A DNA stretch of 64,000 nt from Alitta virens (taxonomy: Eukaryota > Annelida > Polychaeta > Phyllodocida > Nereididae). Below are positions 37,101-51,900 of this stretch, piece by piece (position 1 is the first letter of the stretch; each line of letters opens with the position of its first letter). The DNA is taken from NCBI GenBank assembly GCA_932294295.1, contig OW028579.1:31073250-31137249 (forward strand), written 5' to 3'. A model generated the notes under the pieces. The model was not told the DNA's origin. It saw only the letters and a program-made list of their open reading frames with translations, and searched no databases. The position numbers and the translations under genes are program-made.

Positions 37101-39967
37101 TAGATTGGGGCGACAAAATGTAGATAAAGCTTCCAAACAAATCTTCATTATGCAAATTACTGGTTTAATGGTTTTCTCTAAAGAGACAATGGCAATTTAC
37201 ATGTATATCGATTGTAGCTCATGCAAAAATTTTCGCATTGCATCTACATTAGAACATCCGCAGCTGTCCTTAGTTTTTTTAACATTTTGTTTCACATCGT
37301 ACGAAAGCTACGCATAATGAGAAATGATAGAAATCCATATTAGCGGTCAGTTGTGTTCGGTCTCTTCTGAGCTATACCAGTGGGAAATTTATATTATTTT
37401 GAGTTTTCTTGAGGAGTTTATGATTTATTCGCTATTTTGTGACTTAAATGTTGTAGAATATTGCTAGGGATATTTTGTCGGTTGGAAACGTTCTTTTGGA
37501 ATCTTTTGTAGTACTACTGGTCGTATTTTAGGTATAGCAAGTATTGCTGATGATACTTATAGCGATCGTTAGTTTCAAACTAGCCCAGACATTCTGAATA
37601 TATATATTATTGGATTGTTATACTTTCAGGGACTTAGGATAATTGTTTAAGGATTGAAATAGAGATTTATCTGGTTTAGATTTAATGATATTCTTTTTAG
37701 TGTTATGATAAATATTGTAAGTTACCACTAAATTACCAGTTTGTGCAATAATTCTTTGGGTACAGACAGGAGCGCTTCTCTTGTATATATTATTGAAGTT
37801 ATTTCCTAAAATAGGCTATACATTTGTATTCTTTACCTTTGCTGCTAAATTCTGCTAAGAGCTAGTGACATTCTCCAGTTAATTATGACATTTTCTGGGT
37901 TTGTGCAATTTTTGCTCAAGGTCATTTTGGCACTTCTGCATATTTTACTTATGGTCTTTAAGTTCATTTTAGCTTTTGTAGAGATAACTTTCGTATATTT
38001 CTCGGGCATGGCTAACCTACTCTTACAGATTGTTGCAACATTGTTAAGGTCATTGAGAAATGTTAGCCCATTGTAATATTTTACAGGTTATAGGTATCCA
38101 TTTCGGTTTTTGTCATATTCTAAAGGTTATTGCATATTTCTGGAATCTGGGAGGTTATTGTTACTACAGAATGTGATATTTTTGGGTTATTCTAAATTTT
38201 CTTGAAGGTTATGGAATATTAATTTCATCTTGCAAGTCCTGTTACTGTAGTATTAGCTAGTATTAGGTCAGTACAAGTACTCCATGGGGTTATTGCTATA
38301 TTCTGGTGGCTATCGCTAGTATTGGTAAAGGTTGAATCCGGTCGATGCAAATATTCAGTAGGCTTACAATGTGAGCCTTTGGGATAATAGGAGTTGTGTG
38401 TATCTAAGAAATGCCTTCAAATGTCAGAAGGTGCTATTCTCAGACATCAAATAAGACACGGCTTACGTGAGGCAAATGTCTGGGGTTGTCAGTGGAGGAG
38501 CCTTTGTCTTTAAGTGCATGTTCTTAGACGTGCTTTGTGATTCCGGTGAGTGCGAGCTCAGCTTGTGTAGAATTGAGAGGGCACTTTGCGTCAGTTCGCG
38601 GGTGCAGGTGGTAAAGGTTGCCTGAAAATCTGGACAAATCCCACCCAGTGTCACAATCCGAATAACACAGCAAGGTGGGTGACTCATTTGCAAAATCAAT
38701 TCATTTTTTTAAAACAGTGGTTTTGATGTTGGTAATCAGCAAATTGATGAGTGTGATATATACATGTATTTCAATATAATTAAAATATTTTTAACTACAT
38801 GGTCAAATGTGCCACGTGCATTTTCCATGCGTTTGGATAAACGTATGGAAAACGGTTTTCGCCTGATTTATTTAGACAAAAACCATGCGTTGTCCCTGCA
38901 TTTATCCTTCTCATGGAAAACACGCGTGGCACATTTGGCCATGTAATATGATCACATAAGCAGTCAGAAAAATGGCAATATTCAAATTTCAACTGTTGCC
39001 TGATTGTGCAATATTTCAACCATCTTCCCAGCAGCCCAGAAATTCTTCGTATTTGTTCATAATGTGATCCAATTTTGAGAGGTTTATTTTTGACAATTCC
39101 AGCAACAAAAACAATTTGCTTTGTAAACCATTTCCACATTGACGTAAACTCGTTTGAAAAGTGACAACGCATGTTGACGTTAATGGAGTCTGAGATTTGC
39201 GATCACTCTATCCTGTAAAAGTGCATGGCACCGTGAAATTATAACATTTTTGTATTCATTGTTTCAATTAATGGCGGACCTTCATTAAATCTGTGGCAGC
39301 AAATTAATGGCGCGTTTAGTTTCGTCGCTAAGCCCTTCGTCGCTGGTTCATTAACCTAAACAAAATGGCACTTTTTTCACCCCGCGATATAATTCTTGTC
39401 TGCTTAGAATCCTTTGGAATACCTTTCAAGACCAGTTACCATGGTAACATGAATGTTTAATAAGTATTTATTGCATTAATTGCTTCTCGGTAGAACTCGA
39501 GCTGGCTTTGTTGGATGAGAGCGTTCTCGCAGTTACCGAAAGGACGTGCTTCGAACTTCAAGGTTCTTCCTTGATAACAAGATTATGTGTCCGATCCATC
39601 AAATAAAAAGATGAGAAAAATCTATTAATTGATTTAATTACATGCTTATGTCTGAAGCGAAAGCTTCTGTAGAACATATAGAAATTGGGTGAATCAATAA
39701 TTAAGAGATGCTGAGGTATAACGAGCTTTATTAGTAAATGAAAGTGCTTCCTGTCTGTCTATCCATCTATCTATCTATCCATCTATCTGTCTGTCTGTCT
39801 ATCTATCTATCCATCTATCTATCTATCCATCCATCTATCTGTCTGTCTGTCTATCTATCTTACTATATATCTATCCATCTATCTGTCTATATATCTATCT
39901 ATCCATCTATCCATCTATCTATCTATATATCTATCCATCTATCTATCCATCTATCTATCTATCTATC

Positions 39968-39998
<31 letters not shown>

Positions 39999-42900
39999 CT
40001 ATCTATCCACCTATGTCTGCACATGAGCTCAGACACCCTTACACGACGTTTTTACTTGGTTATCCGCTAAACGTTCAGTTGCATTGGATCTTTATCAGTA
40101 AATCTGAATCTTTTTCTGGTTAATGATGCATTTCCCATTGTTAATGATCTGTGCATTCTTTTATTATACCAGTATTTCTGTAATGAATCAATTTCTCTGT
40201 ATAATGTATTGCTTTCCTGGTTTCTACTATGATGATAAATTGATAATTATCATGATCATAGCATGGAGTCATAAGCACTCCATGATCATACTTAGTAGAA
40301 GCTTTCTCATCAACCAAATACCATCTTTGATTGCCTTGCTTCATAATTTGCATGGCTTGCATGACTTGCATAGTTGTTTGCATTATTTGCATTCAATCTT
40401 TCATTTCATCTCTTGATAATTGCCAGGCTCCAGCAACACGGGTTTCAGGCAGAATTTTAATTAGGCTAATGCAGGGCAGGTGTTCTGAATATTCAACGCC
40501 ATTTTCTTCTATTCATTATTCAGCTATCTGATCTAGATTTTCAACATTTGGAATTTGGGAATAGTTTATTCATATTCAGCTGTCGATAAATTAATGGTTG
40601 GAAATTACAAATTAGGATTATTCAAAGTCATGTGGATAATGTCATGCAGCAGGGTTAGTGTTATTATGGATAACATGCAGTGTCTGGATTGACTCAAGAG
40701 TACAGAACAGAATTTATGATTTGATATTAACAGATTTGTAGAAATATATGTCTGTTGTCATTGTGGACAATTGAATGATCAGATGGATAATCACAGGGAA
40801 TTCAGGCTGTATTATCATTTTTGCATGGGCAACTTATGTTTAATAATAGGGTCTCAATATATTGGAGTATATCTATAGATAACTTCAACAATGTGGAGAA
40901 ATCTACAATTGGCTCAAAGAAGTTGGTTATTTGTTTGAGCCTGCATGCAAGGTTTAGGGAATTGTGTCAATATTTAATCTTATAGAATTAGGATTTTAGA
41001 TTTTAAGCAAAATAGGAACCAAAATCCAATGAAGAGATTAGCATTGTTCTGACAATAATGGGCTCAAATCTTGCCAGGAATGTGAAGTATTGCAAAAATG
41101 CCTAGAATGTGTTCTGGATAATGTTTATAGTCCTATTGTGTGCATAATGTGAACTTCGTGTTGGTTTTCATGCTGTTATGGAGCTATAATGGATGATGTA
41201 TGATTAAAGGGATGTAGCCTATACTTTAATGTTTAATGGTGCTTAATTAGGTGTGCAATGGAACACTTGCACGTGCGTTCCAAAATGACCTCATAACGTT
41301 GACCTCGTTGAGCATGCGCACAGGTGACAGGTGCTTGACCCAGTTAGCCAACCAACCAGAAAGTGTTAGAGAAATGTGTGCTGGTCAATGGATTCTGTTG
41401 TAATAGTGGATAGATTTGGTGTGTTTACTCACAATACACACGTGCAGGGATGCTCATGCTCCGATCATGGCTAAATACAGATCGAAGTTGTTCTACTAAG
41501 ACATGTTTGGATCATGTGGCGGCAGGCTGTGTTCTTGCAGTGGTAAACAGTGCCAAGAAGTTGTCTAGAAGTAGCAGAGTCTAGACCATGCAGGAGTGCT
41601 TGCTGTGTATTGAAGTCAATGGAATTCAACTCATAAAAACTCGACAGGAATAACCAGTAAACTTCAAGAAATAGAAGAAGTGTAACATGCACACAAAAAG
41701 AACTAATGCTGAAAATACATAACCTGGGATTATAGCCAAGGAGTGCCATATTAATTCAACAGGATTTCTAGGACTTTATTAACTCATCAAATTCAGGAAG
41801 TTTAATTTAAAAAAAAGAGTCATTATATATATTTCTCAACATTGGATCCATATTGACAACATTGTTACAGGATTTCTAGACATAATTTACTCATCAAAAG
41901 AGAAGTCATTTCTAAACAAATATTGGATCCCCCTACCTGTATGATATATAAGTAATCTGATTGTAACAAAGGATCAAAGATTACTGGTTATCTGATAATA
42001 TGAAACATGATTTCATATTAATCTGTGCATTCCACCAGGTGGGGAAAAACAGATAAGATAACACTATGATGAACATGAGGTTGATTTATGATCATAATAA
42101 TACAGACCACCTCAGTGCTCATATACTAAGGTGATAATATAAATGATAACACACCTGGAACAAAGTCTATGGATGGTTTTTATGATCAGACAGTGATTAT
42201 ATTGCAATGATTTCAGTTTGGATCCTTGTAGGCCTATATTAGTGGATGAGCTAATTAAAAATACCTTTTGTCGTTTCTACCCTAAGGCATTATTGCACAC
42301 TAAGTGTGACATGAATAGTGATGACGGAATGATGTTGCATAATAACTGAGGTGACCTGTCAATCAAAACTTTGGATTTCTAGCCAATTAAGGATCTAATT
42401 ATTACAAAAAGGAGTTACACTTGAGACATCAGCCAGAATAGGACCGCTTTATATTAGCTTTAGTATAGGGAGCTATCATTGATAAACCATACTGGATAGG
42501 ACCATGGAGTCATAAGTGCTTATGACTCCATGGTTGGACCACTATATACAGCCTTATTTTCAAAGCTGTACAGCTGAAAGTCACAATTAATGCTCTAGTG
42601 GAAGGTTGTGATTGTTGAAGGTTTTTATGCTGAAAAAAAATGAACAATAAAACAGTGATCGTGTGTGTATAAAAACAGCAAAAACACCATAAGGTTGATA
42701 TCTGCAGCAGTCTGGGATAAGTGAACCACATTTTGTGTGTGTCTGCGTTTTATCATAGACTCCAGCCAAGGGTAGTGTGTTGATGTCTATTATACAGTAT
42801 TTTTACAGGTGGAGATCCCATTGATAAGAGCAGCACTGCAACACACAGGAAGCTACTGTATTGTGGGTATGGCAGCTGTATAGAGACATTGTACATGAGT

Positions 42901-45900
42901 TCATTGTTGAGCTTAGCTGGCTGCAAATAGTTGGTAATTACTTGTCCTGAAAACAACAACAACAACAACAAAAGCTGAGAGAAATAGAACAAACACTCAA
43001 GTTCTTTGCAGTTGGTTGTGCAACTGGACATTTAACAGCAGCAGCAGCAACAAACCATCTCATGTGTTTACCTGTCGTGGGCCATTAACTTGATGAATTG
43101 GCAGACCTACTTTTGCAGCAGCAGCAGCAGCAGCAGTAAGCTAAACAGCAGCTGCATCCAGTCTAGTGAGCTCTGATGCTGCTGCTAGCTGCTGCTGCTG
43201 CTGCTAGCTACTGCTGCAGGAGACAGAATTAGCATCACTTGGGAGTGTACCTTCAGTTGTTGCTGTTGCTTGGAAAGTGTTAATACAGCAACTTAAAGAA
43301 GACTGCAAGGATGGTTCAGTTTTAACTGAGATATTTACCAGACACAATATCACTTCATGGGAGACTTTACACAACTTTTGAACTACTATTAGCTACTGTA
43401 GCCACTTTGGACAGACAAATCTCCAGCATTCATTTCTAATCTAATCTGCCATCTGAATACACTGGATGCACGTGGTGCTACTATTGCTAGCTATTGCTGC
43501 TGCTAAATTAGGTCATCAGAAGGTCACAGCTTGACCCCTGACCGTTTGACATTGGTTATTTGACCTCTAACATATAAACAAGGTACAGTACATGACCCTG
43601 TAAGGTCCAGCTGGCCTCTTCTTGTCCCAAGTGGAGGTGCAAGTGGAGTGAACTAAGTGGATTAGCCCAGCAGGGATACCATTGGATATATACACACTTT
43701 CCTGCCATTGTGTTGTTGGACCTATAGGAATACATAGCATATGCATTCGAGTATCACTTGGACATGAACATTAGTGTTATTTTGATGATATCATTCATAA
43801 TAGTTGACAGCTTATTTCCTCATTGAACTTCACTCATCGCTTGCGAAACAGAAAAAGTTTGAATCCTTTCTTCACTCTTGGCTTGAAGAGTGACACATTG
43901 CATACCTTATTATCAAAACAATTTGCATTTTTGAGTGGTTCTTAGCTCCTCTCGAAGAAGTGCAACTTCACCAAAGGATATTATACGCGATTGATAAACC
44001 ATCTGGTGCTTTTTACATGAAGGTGCTCGACTCGATTTTTCTGCTGATCTAATGAAACCTCTGTGATATTTGTACATACCACTTAGTGGAAATTGTTGTA
44101 GTACTTGACACATTGTAGAGGAATGTGGCGTAAATTGATGTACAGTTGATTCGCTAAGATGTCCACTTGTTGGGGCAACCCATCAATGTCAGATTCTGAC
44201 AATATGGGAGTACCTATTCAAAGGGATTACTACGGAAGACCCATCTTGAAGTCGCAACAAAACAATGCACCTAATCTGAATATATATCGCCCGGCGCCAT
44301 TACCGCAAGCTCCGTCACCACGACGGAGGAATGAGGTCCCGACAGGACCAAAGGCGAAATATGCTTCGTCATCTGCCATCAATGCTCAAACAGTACAAGG
44401 TAACAGACCTGATCAGTTGTCATTCAGACAGCGGTCAGTGTCACCCCAACCATGGCAACGGAGTTCAGGAACGCTAGATTCTCAAGGAAGTGGAATCGGT
44501 CAAGGGCGGGCGTCTTGGACGTCCCATGGGCCACCGCCCAATAGAGGTCACCCCGCGAGTGGGTTTACCCCATCGGGTATGCCAAAGAGTTTCACCCTAG
44601 ATAGGACACCTTACAATGAAGGATATTTCAAATCAGTGTCTCACTCAAATTTGAACTCACATACGCCGCTGACCCCAAGTAGTTATCTAATGAGCTCACC
44701 CCAGCAGAATGCTCAATCTCCAGGCTCATATTCTGGGTCTGTTGGACAGTTGTTTCAGAACCCAGCTGTTAGTCCTGATTATGAAAAACTACCACATCCC
44801 TATTTAAATCAGCCTAAAGAGCATGAAAAAAGGCCTGGAGAGAGTTCAACACACCAAATACATCCAGAACCAATGTCCTATGATCCGATGAAAATTGTAC
44901 AATCTAGTCCCATGTACCCAGTGCAACCAAAGTGGTCATCCGCCAGCATGTCGGAATTGAGTATAAAACCTCGGTGGAGTGAAATGACTAATTATTCTGG
45001 CCCAATGTCTCGTCGGTCGTCAGACTCTCAAGGATCGGACCCACATAAAACGGATGACCACAAACTGATGAGCTTGCAGAGTAGTATTAATCCAAGCCCT
45101 GTGCCTCAAGGAGATAGAGTGTCTCCTATTGGTTCTGCAGATGTAGGTAACCCTCACGAAACCCATCATCCGAGTGAATTCAGTCAAAATCCTAGTGATG
45201 TAGTGGCACCTAGTAAGCTTGTTGTGTCTGACCAACCAAGGAACAATATGTCTCCAGCGATCGGTGCTAAAAGGTCAGGTGAAAAGCCACCACTCCCTAT
45301 AATCTCAGATGCTCCCCGTCATGCTCCTAGTATGCCCGAATTGAATCGCGGTGGTCAAGTGTCTCACCGGCCGCCTTCGGGAGCTCTGCCGCGGTCCACC
45401 CAGACTCTTCAACGTGATCTCCACCGTCCTATCCCTCATTATCCGTACATCCCGAGGGAACCGACAATCCGAGAACCGCCAAATGAAGAGAACGGATTTC
45501 TCCCTCAGCCTTCACCGAGGCTCCATGCCTACCACTCACATCCCCACGTTCAAGCACCTCTCTCTCGAGCAGCTTCAGAAGATGGACTTGCCGCAAGACT
45601 TCTTCCGCGACAAAGCAGCGGCAGCCGTAGCAGTATTACTCCTATTTCAAGGTAAAATTGGTGGGAATTAAAATGGTCAGGAATATTGCAGGAAATGATG
45701 TATGATTAGTTGTAACTTGTAGGTGCATTCTACAACATACGATGCATGATTTGGTTACTTGAACAATTATCACAATTCACAAACACAGTACTATTTCGAA
45801 TATAGCAGGTTTCACGAGAGCATATTCACTTGAAGCTATAATATCCTTGTACATGTATATGCCAAATTTATATACTAATGTATTATGGATTTGAGGGGAA

Positions 45901-48900
45901 ATTTGTGCAGTGTGTGAGACGCTATCTAAGCACTTCTAGAGCAAATTAATGGTTCTGAGGGTAAATTTATGGTTTTAGATTGGATTAAAGTGTTGGCCAA
46001 ATATCATAGCTGTGATGGCAGTATTATCATGATATTTGAAATATCTTTGTTGATGTCATTGACGCCCACATAATGAACAATTGAACATGATAAAATACAT
46101 GTAGGTTTGAAGCATTGTCAATGAGTTTACCAGACATATATTATATACATAGTGTTTGTTCAGCAATTTATCATTGATTGTATTGTTAAAGATGAGGTTG
46201 GCTGGTCCAGTGCTCTAATTGCAAAACAACTCCAGTGTCTACTGTCTATTCTGAGGCGAGTAAAAGACCCCACCCATGGGGTAAATGTCTAACATTATGT
46301 GGACTCCTAGGTTTATCATCTCATCATTACATCTGCCTCTTGACTCTGGTCTTATAAGCTGACTAAGCTTCAGACCCAGTAGCATTGAGACATTGACAAA
46401 ACAGTAATGAAATCCATTGGTAATACTGTATTACAAATACAAATTTAGCTGTGAGTGTGTATGCCTACCACTGTCTGGCCAGGTTGATCAGCTTTTGATT
46501 AACAGCAATCACTGACTAATTATCATTATATGACCTTGTTATCTTGCACGCCAAGACAAGAAATTAGAGAAATCAATTGATGTATATTTTACCTGATGAA
46601 TTGCTTATCATTGGCATTCGTTGCTTCTACAGTGTGCATTTTCCTGACACAATACTTTGTGATACACTACACACTATGGTAAATTAGGAATATATTTTGG
46701 AGGATTAACCTGAATTTCATTATTATTTTAAAATCCGGAATAACATTGTAGAAGGTAGGTTATATCTACTCACAGGAGTTAGTTGGAGAATCAGTGAGAA
46801 TGAGATTGTACATACTTGCAGTCTATGGTCATATTCATACACATCATGTTTTGGGAGTCTAGTTGATGCAAATGCACTACATTTTATGGATTTTTTTTGC
46901 TATGTGGATGAAATACGAAATACTGTTTCACACACATGATAATGACATGAAACACTCAATGCAGTTCAGGTTTTTTTTTGTTTTTTTTCTTCACATTTTT
47001 ACCGGGTGTTATTACATATTACATACTTTAATTTTCCGTGTGAAATGCATTTACAGAGTACAGACAGTATTTTGTCACTCGGTGAATAAAATATCAAGAA
47101 CATACTTCGCTAACCGATCACCGAACGACAAAAATCCTCGAAAGCGAAAACTTGATGGTTGTCAGTCGCAAATTGAACAATACTTGTGATTTATCATTAT
47201 CATCAATCATTGTATGTTCTGCATATAAAGCTATTGTTGAGCTATTGACTATGCTGTTCTAACAGACTCTTGGCAAGCTGAATCAAATCCAAAACTTGTG
47301 ATATTTTTGCTTTGCCTGAGGGGAGTGCATTTTGTTGGGTGGGGTTGGTTTAGCATTTTTACCTGTTGACTGATTTGTGTGGAAAATAGTAGACTGGGGG
47401 TATTTGCAGGGGTTACAGGGTAGATTGATAATCTCCTATTAGCAACTTTTTACATTTTATCATTTTTTATGTCATATTTCTCACCAGTACTGGTGCATTT
47501 TGTAGGTGTTGATTGGTTTAAAGCATCTCAGCTTATTTTTGTTCTTCAGTAGATACAGGCAAACATAATGATGACGTGAAAAATCTTTTATCAGCAAAAT
47601 GAGATTAACTTATTTGAAGAGTGATCATGTGTGAATAGATTCAGGCATAATATCATGTATGTTAAGACATGATTTAAAGCACCTATTTCCTAGCGGTACT
47701 AGAATAAAATATAGACTAATAGCATTTCGGCTTATTTGATTCATTAGAGGCAGATGCGGTGGTAGGTGGATTATGGCTTTACGTCTTGTATTTCTGCACC
47801 TGATGATGGGCTAATTAGGACAGGCAGGGACCATGGCAATGTGATGATGGGTGAAACAGCCATCCTTAGGCTCAAACCTTTAATCAAACCCGGGACCCAG
47901 TGGTTGGAAGCCCAGCAACTACCACTGAGCTAAGCCCCAAACCCACTAGCTGATGTAATGAGGAGATGCTAAAGACATTTCTCAGCAGTACCAGGATGCA
48001 GCTGTCTCTGATTGCAGTAGCTACAGTCAGATGTAATAAATACCTCATAGCTGGAGTTTCTATTTATAGATTCATTAATGACGTCACCTGCTATTTATAG
48101 TATGTTTATGAGACACGATGACCTAACTACACGTGGAGTGCAAAGATACACCAGTCAGTTGCTTTGGCTAAATTACATTTGTAATTGCCTGCTCACTTCA
48201 TTCCACCTTAGGTTAATATGCAATTAACGACCTGCCATGTATCGCCTTCTTTAATTATTGTTAATCAATTGTTAATCTGCGAAACCTCGGTCAGGAAATG
48301 TCCGCTAATTGTCACGCGATCAAGTTATCCTTGGATTGTGGTCCGCCGTTTCGCCTCCAACGACTATGTCACTATAAATAGGTACCGTGGAATGACGAGA
48401 TGAAAATAGACACAACATAGCTCATATATAGTGATATATAGTGATATATAGTGATGTATAATCACTATAGTTATATAGTGATATATAGTGATATATAGTG
48501 AGATATGGAAAGTGTGGCAAATCTGAGTAAAGTCACTTGAAATGTTTTTTTGCAGCTATCACCTGAATTGTCACTTTTCATTTGTTAATAGTCATGTTAT
48601 GTTCAGCCTAGTTGAAAATCATTTCATATTATGCAAAAAGCCATATCTCTAGAATTACTGTTGTATCTGGACATTTTGACTTGATAGTATGCATGCTTTT
48701 AAATCAGAATTTACTATTGTTTTAAATATAATATAAGCATGTATGTGATTTATTTTGAGAAACAGTTGATCGATTGATTCGGTATTTTTCGATAAAGTGG
48801 TGCATCAGAAATAAGTAGAGATGCCATTTTATGTTCTTAAAATGTTAAGTCTTCACTTATATTGTTTATGCGGGTACACTATGGGTTGATGACTTGATAT

Positions 48901-51900
48901 ATGCAGTGAACAGCCTTGAATGGGTTGGCCTGATAACATCAGAGAATTTAGGAAATTATGGGTGCAGGTCTCATAGGTTAAGTTCATGCCTTAAGGGGAT
49001 GGTTCAACTTAACTACAATTGAATTGCTAGTGCCTGGCAGATTCAATTTGTAAACACTTGCCAATATTAAAGTAGCCTATTATGGGATTGAAATTCATAG
49101 AATACAGGGTGAAAATCGCACTACTACAAAATACAGGTATCATGATATCTGTGTAAAATGACTTGCTATGCTGGGGTGCATTTTCATAATAGACCACATT
49201 TTCGCCTGTCGACTTTCTTTATTCAACAGTATTCCCCTTTCAATGACTATAAGACCTTAAAGGCAGAAACATCGTTGACTGTGGCAAATTGCTTTAAGTT
49301 TGGTCACGTTGCCATAGTAACTGGTGTTTATTCTGATGCGGGTCATGGAATTAGGTCAATTTATGCATCAAGAATTTATCGATATTTTTGCAGGGCCAGT
49401 GGAATTTGTTATTTGACCCGTGAATTAGACTCACTTAATGCTCGAGTCATTTCGTCAATAATTTGACCAATCCCATGGGTCTATTTTTAGTATTTCCACG
49501 TGTTATTATTGAAATCTGAGTGGTTAATATTGAAACCAACACCAGTGAACACAGACAGTGAACCTATGACAATTCTATGATTATTATGTTAGATATTCGG
49601 CATTATCCGGAACACTTTTTGTGTGCTCTTTATTATACTAAAATCTCGAATCTAACATGGTCATGATTTTATGGGCTTGTGAGCTATTGGTATGACAGCG
49701 ACAGTATGCTATTCTTAAACTTTTTTATTGTCCATGAAAAATATGACTCACGTGATACAACCAGGTTGTATTACAGTTTTTATGACTCCCAAATTTCCCC
49801 TGTACATGTTAGAAATACATAATACATTAAAAAAAAAAGTATATCATTATGTAGCCTACTTCAGCAGTGTCCAGACTCCCAACACTGTAGCACTATGAGA
49901 CGTTAAATTGGAGATGCCTTGTACTCGGTGTCTATGCTGAGGCGAGTAAACGTCCCCACCCTTGGGGTAAATGTATAACATGGTGTGGAATCTAAGCCTT
50001 GTCGTCTCATCATTACATCTGCCTCTGACAGCTGGTCATATAAGCTGACTAAGCCCCAGTAGCATTGAAACATTGATGTTAACAAATGCTACTTTCAAGT
50101 GCATGTTATATACATCATGTATATATATATCTATATATATTATGCTTAGTGTCTAGTATTGTTATTGAACCTGAATTGTTCTGCTAAAACTATTTGTTGG
50201 TGCTTTTTAAACAGTATTATTACTATTATTGTTTAGTTCCGGGTGCTTTAGAATTTCTTAGACAGACAATGTAGTGTTGATTAGTATTAGTTGATTAGTA
50301 TATTAGTCATAATATAGCTCCACTTATTTATTTATTTTAACTGTTGATCCATGTATTTCTATTATATTTTTATTTTTATTTTTTTGCCATTTATTATTTT
50401 GTCATGCTGACACATGTATCAATTTGAGTTGCTGTCAATATAAATCTATATATATAATAGAGTAATTAACATTTGATGAGGTTTTGCACTTAGTTGTAGC
50501 CGTTTTGAATACGGATACAATATATGTATATATTGGATGAATATAACAAGAGTAAGATGCTTTTGTTATTGTTGCCATGGGGACCATATGAATCAATTTG
50601 TCATTTCTTTTACATGTTTTACGCACGTGTCACCAAAGTACTTATAGCCCTGTCACATTTTCTCTTTTTTATCCCTCCTTGTCTTTTTATCTCTCCCTTT
50701 TATCTCTTTATCCCTCTATATGCTTTTTTTCTTTTTGCAACAGTTGCATTCATCTCCTGTCCATAGACTCTTTGCTTGTGTCTGATGGATTTTTAAAACT
50801 CTTTTCATGTTCTGTCTCTTGCTCATTTTGCAACGTGATGAAATATAGTGAAGATGATATTCACTTCATTTTTTTCAATCCTGTATTATTATTTTGGCTC
50901 ATCTTTTTCTCTCTCTTTCTTTGTCCTTTATGCAACGAGAACTGCTGTTTGGAACAGATCAGTAGGCATTTATAAAGTTGGAACAGTTACGGATGATGAT
51001 CATATGTTACCATGGTTACTTATAGTAATAGATGGATACACGAAAAATTGTATTCTATATGATAATGATATTTTAGAAAGATTTGATGCAATGTGCTGAA
51101 GCATGAGTTAAGATTTTTAATTTGTACATAGTATGTAATTCTTCAATACAGTTAGTACATTACATAAACAGTAAAAGAAATAAGCATACTGTGGGGGAGT
51201 GTGCACAAGATTACTAAAAAGCTGTAAAATTGTGCACACCCCTTACATTATAAATGAAAAGACAAAAAGGCTATTTAAATACGAATGAAATTAAATTCAT
51301 ATAGTGACAAATAAAATTAAGAAAAATAATAAGAAAAAATGAAGTGACATATATTGAAGTTGCTTAGCACCACATCATTACGTCTGCAGTCTGGCAGCTG
51401 GTCATATTTATGGGAGCTTCATATTTGCAGGCCAGTAGTATTGAGACATTGACAATAATTTTGATGCATTACTAAAATGATTAAAGAAATCCAAATTCCT
51501 GCAGGGCAATAGTATTAATTCAGTACCATTGAATTAAACTGAAAGTGGCATAATTATGATGATATGAGATATCCTAGTTTATATTAGATGACATATTTTA
51601 TCGTCAAAAATCCAAATCCCTGGTATTCATTCAGTACTTGTGAATGACAGAAAATAAGTCCGAGATTCTAGCTTCTTTTTTTCTGCTTCATTTGCCTCCC
51701 TTTTGCTTATGTAACCTTGGGTAATGAGGGAAATGATGCTATCTCTGTGACAATCACAGAATCAGACAGAGTCCAAGGGTAATTGAGAGAGTCGGGCAGA
51801 TTGCCTCAAGAACTCTTTTGGGCATTGGGGGCCAAGGCAACACAGCCACTCAGAGCACGTGTCTCCATGGCAACCAATCATGTGACGTATGTCTCTATGG

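Larger units (their letters stand above)
30886..44158. other. Large DLG intron, part before alternative exon
   Basis: No canonical DLG exon was found here. It holds two tandem SINE copies ending in a TATC repeat (33670-34192), a short duplicated segment (34321-34440), CTG/CAG inverted pairs (35770-35872 and 43115-43206), a TA-flanked palindromic element (38796-38945), a long TATC microsatellite (39757-40015) and a 34-bp palindrome (42501-42534). The stretches 30890-33200, 36000-38790 and 40400-42480 hold nothing I can name. Confidence 0.6.

Noticed and set aside
39738..40070. 110-codon frame rich in Ile-Ser-Tyr-Leu
   Set aside because: It is the TATC microsatellite in translation.
44150..44158. 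Splice acceptor 'gctaag' just before the ATG at 44159
   Set aside because: No pyrimidine tract. Joining from the phase-2 donor at 30885 would shift the frame, so an internal-exon reading is not supported.
50524..51099. Several overlapping frames rich in Phe, Leu and Ser
   Set aside because: T-rich DNA read in three frames; hydrophobic residues reflect base composition.
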